A stretch of 64,000 bases of DNA, taken from contig CAZVDU010000001.1 of NCBI GenBank assembly GCA_964625615.1, positions 56,749-120,748 on the forward strand, in the 5' to 3' direction. Positions 61,019 to 64,000 of this stretch are shown piece after piece. Each line of letters begins with the position of its first letter. Positions within the stretch are counted from its first letter, which is position 1. The position numbers and the translations under genes are program-made. Origin of the DNA: M269 sp964625615. GTDB lineage: Bacteria > Pseudomonadota > Gammaproteobacteria > Enterobacterales > Alteromonadaceae. The notes under the pieces were generated by a model. That model had not been told where the DNA came from and searched no databases. It was given only the letters and a program-made list of their open reading frames with translations.

Positions 61019-62449
61019 TTACTGCTTTTCATCTACTGTTACTACCTCAGGCCAAATACCTTCCTCTGTATCGCCTTGGATCTTGATTGAACCTCGTTTG
61101 TATTCCGGTTTTTTACCTTCTTTATGTTGCTGAAAGTAATCTTTGGCTATAGCCGTTATAGTTGCTGTCATCAACAATATACCGAAGACATTAATAACTG
61201 TCATGGTGCCTAATGCCATATCCGCAAGCGCTAGAACTTCAGTGAGCTCAGCTGTTGACCCCCAGACAATCATTAACAAATAAGCGGCTGTAAAGAATAT
61301 CCTACCTAGCTTATTATCCAGCTTAAACATATGTAGGTTACTCTCACCGTACGCATAGTTCGCAACAACAGATGTAAACGCAAATAAAGTAATGACAGCT
61401 GCGACAAAGTCACTGCCACCCGCGCCAATATGATGTTCCATGGCCATTTGTGTCATGCGTATACCTTCCAGCTCACCTGCGGAACCACCTGCAAGGAGGA
61501 TTATAAAGGCCGTACAAGTACATAAGATCATCGTATCGAAGAATACCCCTAACATCTGAATAAAGCCCTGTGATGCAGGATGGGGAGGGTGGGGGACCGC
61601 TGCTGCAGCGGCTTGAGGAACACTTCCTGAACCAGCTTCATTAGAAAACAGGCCGCGTTGCATACCAATTTTTATTGCTGTTCCCATGACGCCACCGGCA
61701 GCTTCGTTAAGACCAAATGCAGACGATACAATGTCCATCAACATAGCTGGCACCATATCGATATTAATGACAGTAATGATCAGCGTAACAATGACATAAC
61801 CCATGCCCATAAACGGGATGACAATACCTGAAAATTTAGCAATGCTCTTCATGCCGCCGACAACAATAACACCGGCAAGTACCATAATGACTAGACCGGT
61901 ATAAAACCTGTCAAAATTATAGGCATGTTCAAGTGCATCAGTAATTGAATTTGTCTGAGCGGCACTGAAAATAAAGCCATAACCGATAAAAATACTGACG
62001 GAGAAAATAACCGCTAGCCAGCGTTTCTTTAAACCTTGTTGTATATAGTACGCCGGGCCACCTCGGTACTCGCCATTTATGTCTTTGACTTTATAAAGCT
62101 GACCAAGAGCGCTTTCTGCAAAACCTGTTGCCATGCCTAAAAGTGCAATCATCCACATCCAAAAGATTGCGCCGGAGCCACCTAATGATATCGCAACAGC
62201 AACCCCGGTCAGGTTACCAATACCCACGCGAGCTGAAAGGCTGGTGCAAAGCGCTTGAAATGAGCTTATACCAGACTTATTACTCGCAGTACTCCCTCCG
62301 AGTAAACTGAACATGTGTTTGAAGTAACGAAATTGAATAAAATCCAATTTCCAGCTGAACCATATACCAGCGCCAGTCAGCATAAAGATCAGCAGCTGAC
62401 CTCTGCCCCATAAAATATCATTAACGGTTTGAACGAATTCTTGTATCAA
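61019..62449 (-). CDS. alanine/glycine:cation symporter (AGCS family)
   Basis: About ten membrane helices with AGCS blocks: ARVGIGNLTGVAVAISLGG, GRGQLLIFMLTGAGIWFS, and GLFSNEAGSGSVPQAAAAA. It takes up alanine or glycine with Na+ (or H+). I choose TTG 62449, which gives the family-typical start (IQEFVQTVNDILWG). The longer ATG at 62527 would add 26 residues (MFTLHRVATHALMVPHK...) not seen in the family. The start remains uncertain. Confidence 0.9.
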   Translation of the reverse strand: MIQEFVQTVNDILWGRGQLLIFMLTGAGIWFSWKLDFIQFRYFKHMFSLLGGSTASNKSGISSFQALCTSLSARVGIGNLTGVAVAISLGGSGAIFWMWMIALLGMATGFAESALGQLYKVKDINGEYRGGPAYYIQQGLKKRWLAVIFSVSIFIGYGFIFSAAQTNSITDALEHAYNFDRFYTGLVIMVLAGVIVVGGMKSIAKFSGIVIPFMGMGYVIVTLIITVINIDMVPAMLMDIVSSAFGLNEAAGGVMGTAIKIGMQRGLFSNEAGSGSVPQAAAAAVPHPPHPASQGFIQMLGVFFDTMILCTCTAFIILLAGGSAGELEGIRMTQMAMEHHIGAGGSDFVAAVITLFAFTSVVANYAYGESNLHMFKLDNKLGRIFFTAAYLLMIVWGSTAELTEVLALADMALGTMTVINVFGILLMTATITAIAKDYFQQHKEGKKPEYKRGSIKIQGDTEEGIWPEVVTVDEKQ

Positions 62450-62627
62450 GATAACTACTCGGATGTGGTTATTATTTTTGTGGGGAACCATTAAAGCGTG
62501 CGTAGCCACCCTATGCAAGGTAAACATAAAGATGCTGTATTTAAAACGTAAATAGCTCTATAGGCTGGCTATAAATCAGTTATTTTGATTTATTCCGTAT
62601 TAAATTCTAATGATTGGCTGGGGGAGG

Positions 62628-63740
62628 TTATAATTTGTTCAATGCCGCCATGACATCATGAATAAGATCATCCGCTCGCTCACAACCAGCGCTAAATCTG
62701 ACAACACCTTCAGGGATATCATCTGTTCCCCACCTTGCGCGTCGCTCAGCCATGCTGTGGACACCACCAAAGCTGGTTGAAACATAAACGAGTTGGCATA
62801 GTTCAAGGAATTTATCGGCTGTTGCTTTATTCTCAAGCTCGAAGCTGATTACAAAACCAAAATAGTGTTGTTGTTGCTTTGCTATTTGATGTGACGGATC
62901 AGTTTCTAAACCAGGGTAGCGTAGAGATTTAACTTTGGAGTTTACTTGTAGTTCTTTAGCAAGTAATCCCGCATTGTTACACATGCGCTCAAGGCGCACA
63001 TCAAGGGTAGATAAGCTTCTGTGTACCAACCATGTTTCCATCGGCCCAGGTATATTGCCGGAAAACTTACGCCAGTCTCTTATTTTATTGATAACGACTT
63101 CGTTCGTACTGGAGACATGACCAAAAATAACGTCACTATGCCCGTTTACGGCTTTTGTGTCAGCGCTCATCGAAATATCTGCACCGAGTGCTAATGGTTG
63201 TTGGCCTAATAGTGTTAACGTAGTGTTGTCAATCGCAAGCAACCCACCTTGGCTGTGAATTTTCTTAGCAGCATTTTGAATATCGAAAGTGTCCAACATA
63301 GGATTACTTGGTGTTTCCAATAACGCCAACTTAACCCCTTTGAAGTCGAAGTTTTCAATATCTCTCGTTGCAATGGTTTGCAGGTTTACGCCAAATTTAA
63401 CCAAATACTGCTCTGTGTAATAGCGAACAGGTGCATACCCATCGCTCGGCAACAATACAGTGTCTCCAGGTTCCAGCAAGCTTGTTAGAATTGCTGCAGC
63501 AGCAGACATGCCTGAGGGAAATATAACAGTTTCTCCACCTTCCAATTGCGTAATGCCTGTTTCTAGGGCTGTCCAAGTTGGCTGCCCAAAACGGCCATAC
63601 TGATAAGCATCTGTGTCAACATCGCCTGATAAATGAAAGGTACTGGCAAACTCTGGTCCATGCCTAAAGGCACCACCATTTTTAGGGGAGGGGGCACCCG
63701 CATTAATACTCAAAGAAGCTAATGATGGATTTTTAGACAT
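62628..63740 (-). CDS. transsulfuration PLP enzyme (cystathionine gamma-lyase type)
   Basis: 370 aa from ATG 63740 (MSKNPSL); a GTG at 63782 would add 14 non-conserved residues. It is a Cys/Met metabolism PLP enzyme: LEGGETVIFPSGMSAAAAI (cofactor phosphate loop), AIDNTTLT, and the Schiff-base lysine in SADTKAVNGHSDVIFGHV (~190). It probably splits cystathionine to cysteine or releases thiols. Cystathionine gamma-synthase and beta-lyase share these motifs, so the exact reaction is not certain. Confidence 0.83.
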   Translation of the reverse strand: MSKNPSLASLSINAGAPSPKNGGAFRHGPEFASTFHLSGDVDTDAYQYGRFGQPTWTALETGITQLEGGETVIFPSGMSAAAAILTSLLEPGDTVLLPSDGYAPVRYYTEQYLVKFGVNLQTIATRDIENFDFKGVKLALLETPSNPMLDTFDIQNAAKKIHSQGGLLAIDNTTLTLLGQQPLALGADISMSADTKAVNGHSDVIFGHVSSTNEVVINKIRDWRKFSGNIPGPMETWLVHRSLSTLDVRLERMCNNAGLLAKELQVNSKVKSLRYPGLETDPSHQIAKQQQHYFGFVISFELENKATADKFLELCQLVYVSTSFGGVHSMAERRARWGTDDIPEGVVRFSAGCERADDLIHDVMAALNKL

Positions 63741-63846
63741 AACGCTTGTGTGCTCTTCATTCTTGGTATTTTCATTAACCACGATACTAAAAGATACATA
63801 ATAGAGGCAAGAAACTGATTTTAAATAATACGGAGAAGTGTAAATA

Positions 63847-63921
63847 TGGCTGGGGTAGCTGGACTCGAACCAACGAATGGCGGGATCAAAACCCGCTGCC
63901 TTACCACTTGGCTATACCCCA
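63847..63921 (-). tRNA. tRNA-Gln(UUG)
   Basis: 75 nt on the minus strand including an encoded CCA. The acceptor stem TGGGGTA pairs with TACCCCA. The D arm is GCCAAGTGGTAAGGC, the anticodon loop TTTTGAT contains TTG between GCGGG and CCCGC, and the T arm has GGTTCGAGTCC. It closely resembles E. coli glutamine tRNA. Confidence 0.95.
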
Positions 63922-63949
63922 ATATTTGGATATTACTGATAAAGAGAAA

Positions 63950-64000
63950 TGGCTGGGGTAGCTGGACTCGAACCAACGAATGGCGGGATCAAAACCCGCT
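63950..64000 (-). tRNA. second tRNA-Gln(UUG), 5' part outside window
   Basis: The visible 51 nt (acceptor 3' strand, T arm and anticodon arm) are identical to the first gene. It lies 28 bp away on the same strand and is cut by the window end. A tandem duplicate. Confidence 0.9.

Noticed and set aside
1..64000. CRISPR arrays, transposases, prophage genes and rRNA
   Set aside because: No spaced direct repeats of CRISPR size, no DDE transposase or phage structural motif and no rRNA-like sequence were seen on either strand.

Overview
The window looks like chromosomal DNA of a marine-type, low-GC gammaproteobacterium. The evidence is the gene order leuS-lptE-holA-nadD-rsfS-rlmH-mrdA-rodA-mltB-rlpA-dacA-ybeD-lipB-lipA, together with cmoAB, ttcA, a uspE/fnr/cbb3-oxidase cluster, a large TonB receptor and PEP-CTERM-type exported proteins. 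I would place it near Alteromonadales or Kangiellaceae, but genus cannot be read from the sequence. It is a scaffold with three 100-N gaps (44512-44611, 45757-45856, 52606-52705). The middle gap is almost certainly spurious, because the same 55 bp stands on both sides of it.

Layout. 1-1.6 kb: truncated membrane sensor and a lipoprotein with NGDI repeats. 1.7-8.5 kb: M20 peptidase; a YtrA-type GntR regulator with its ABC transporter operon behind a readable promoter/operator; acyltransferase; MATE exporter. 8.7-11.4 kb: rbgA-like GTPase, cysteine-cluster protein, sprT. 11.4-25.4 kb (minus strand): the lipoate, cell-elongation and outer-membrane-assembly cluster, closed by a good terminator after lipA. 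25.6-28.3 kb: accessory patch with a Crp/Fnr pseudogene carrying two in-frame stops, an LRR lipoprotein and a secreted beta-rich protein. 28.3-33.4 kb: MASE3-PAS-GAF-PAS-GGDEF-EAL protein and cmoB/cmoA. 33.9-40.2 kb (plus strand): response regulator, adenosine deaminase, sulfurtransferase, sirtuin, LysE exporter, Bax-like glucosaminidase, DUF2987 protein. 40.3-50.9 kb (minus strand): ttcA, uspE, fnr, then cbb3 oxidase maturation (TauE/SafE-like, ccoI, ccoH) and structural genes (ccoP, ccoQ, ccoO, ccoN). 52.3-57.3 kb: TonB receptor, DUF4156 lipoprotein, DUF255 thioredoxin-fold protein. 57.5-61.0 kb: PAS/LuxR-HTH/alpha-beta-hydrolase fusion, PEP-CTERM protein, fatty-acid desaturase. 61-64 kb: AGCS symporter, transsulfuration enzyme and two tandem tRNA-Gln(UUG) genes.

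How they fit. The 11-25 kb block makes the rod-shape wall machinery (PBP2, RodA, MltB, RlpA, DacA), lipoylates oxo-acid dehydrogenases and supplies LptE for LPS assembly. The 42-51 kb block is a microaerobic module: Fnr, a uspE promoter with a class II FNR site, and the FNR-associated cbb3 oxidase. The most unusual items are: the LuxR fusion whose hydrolase domain has lost its nucleophile and histidine; cmoA, which appears to start at AUU; the FNR promoter of uspE; the SD-masking hairpin before ttcA; and the Crp/Fnr pseudogene. I found no CRISPR array, prophage or insertion sequence.
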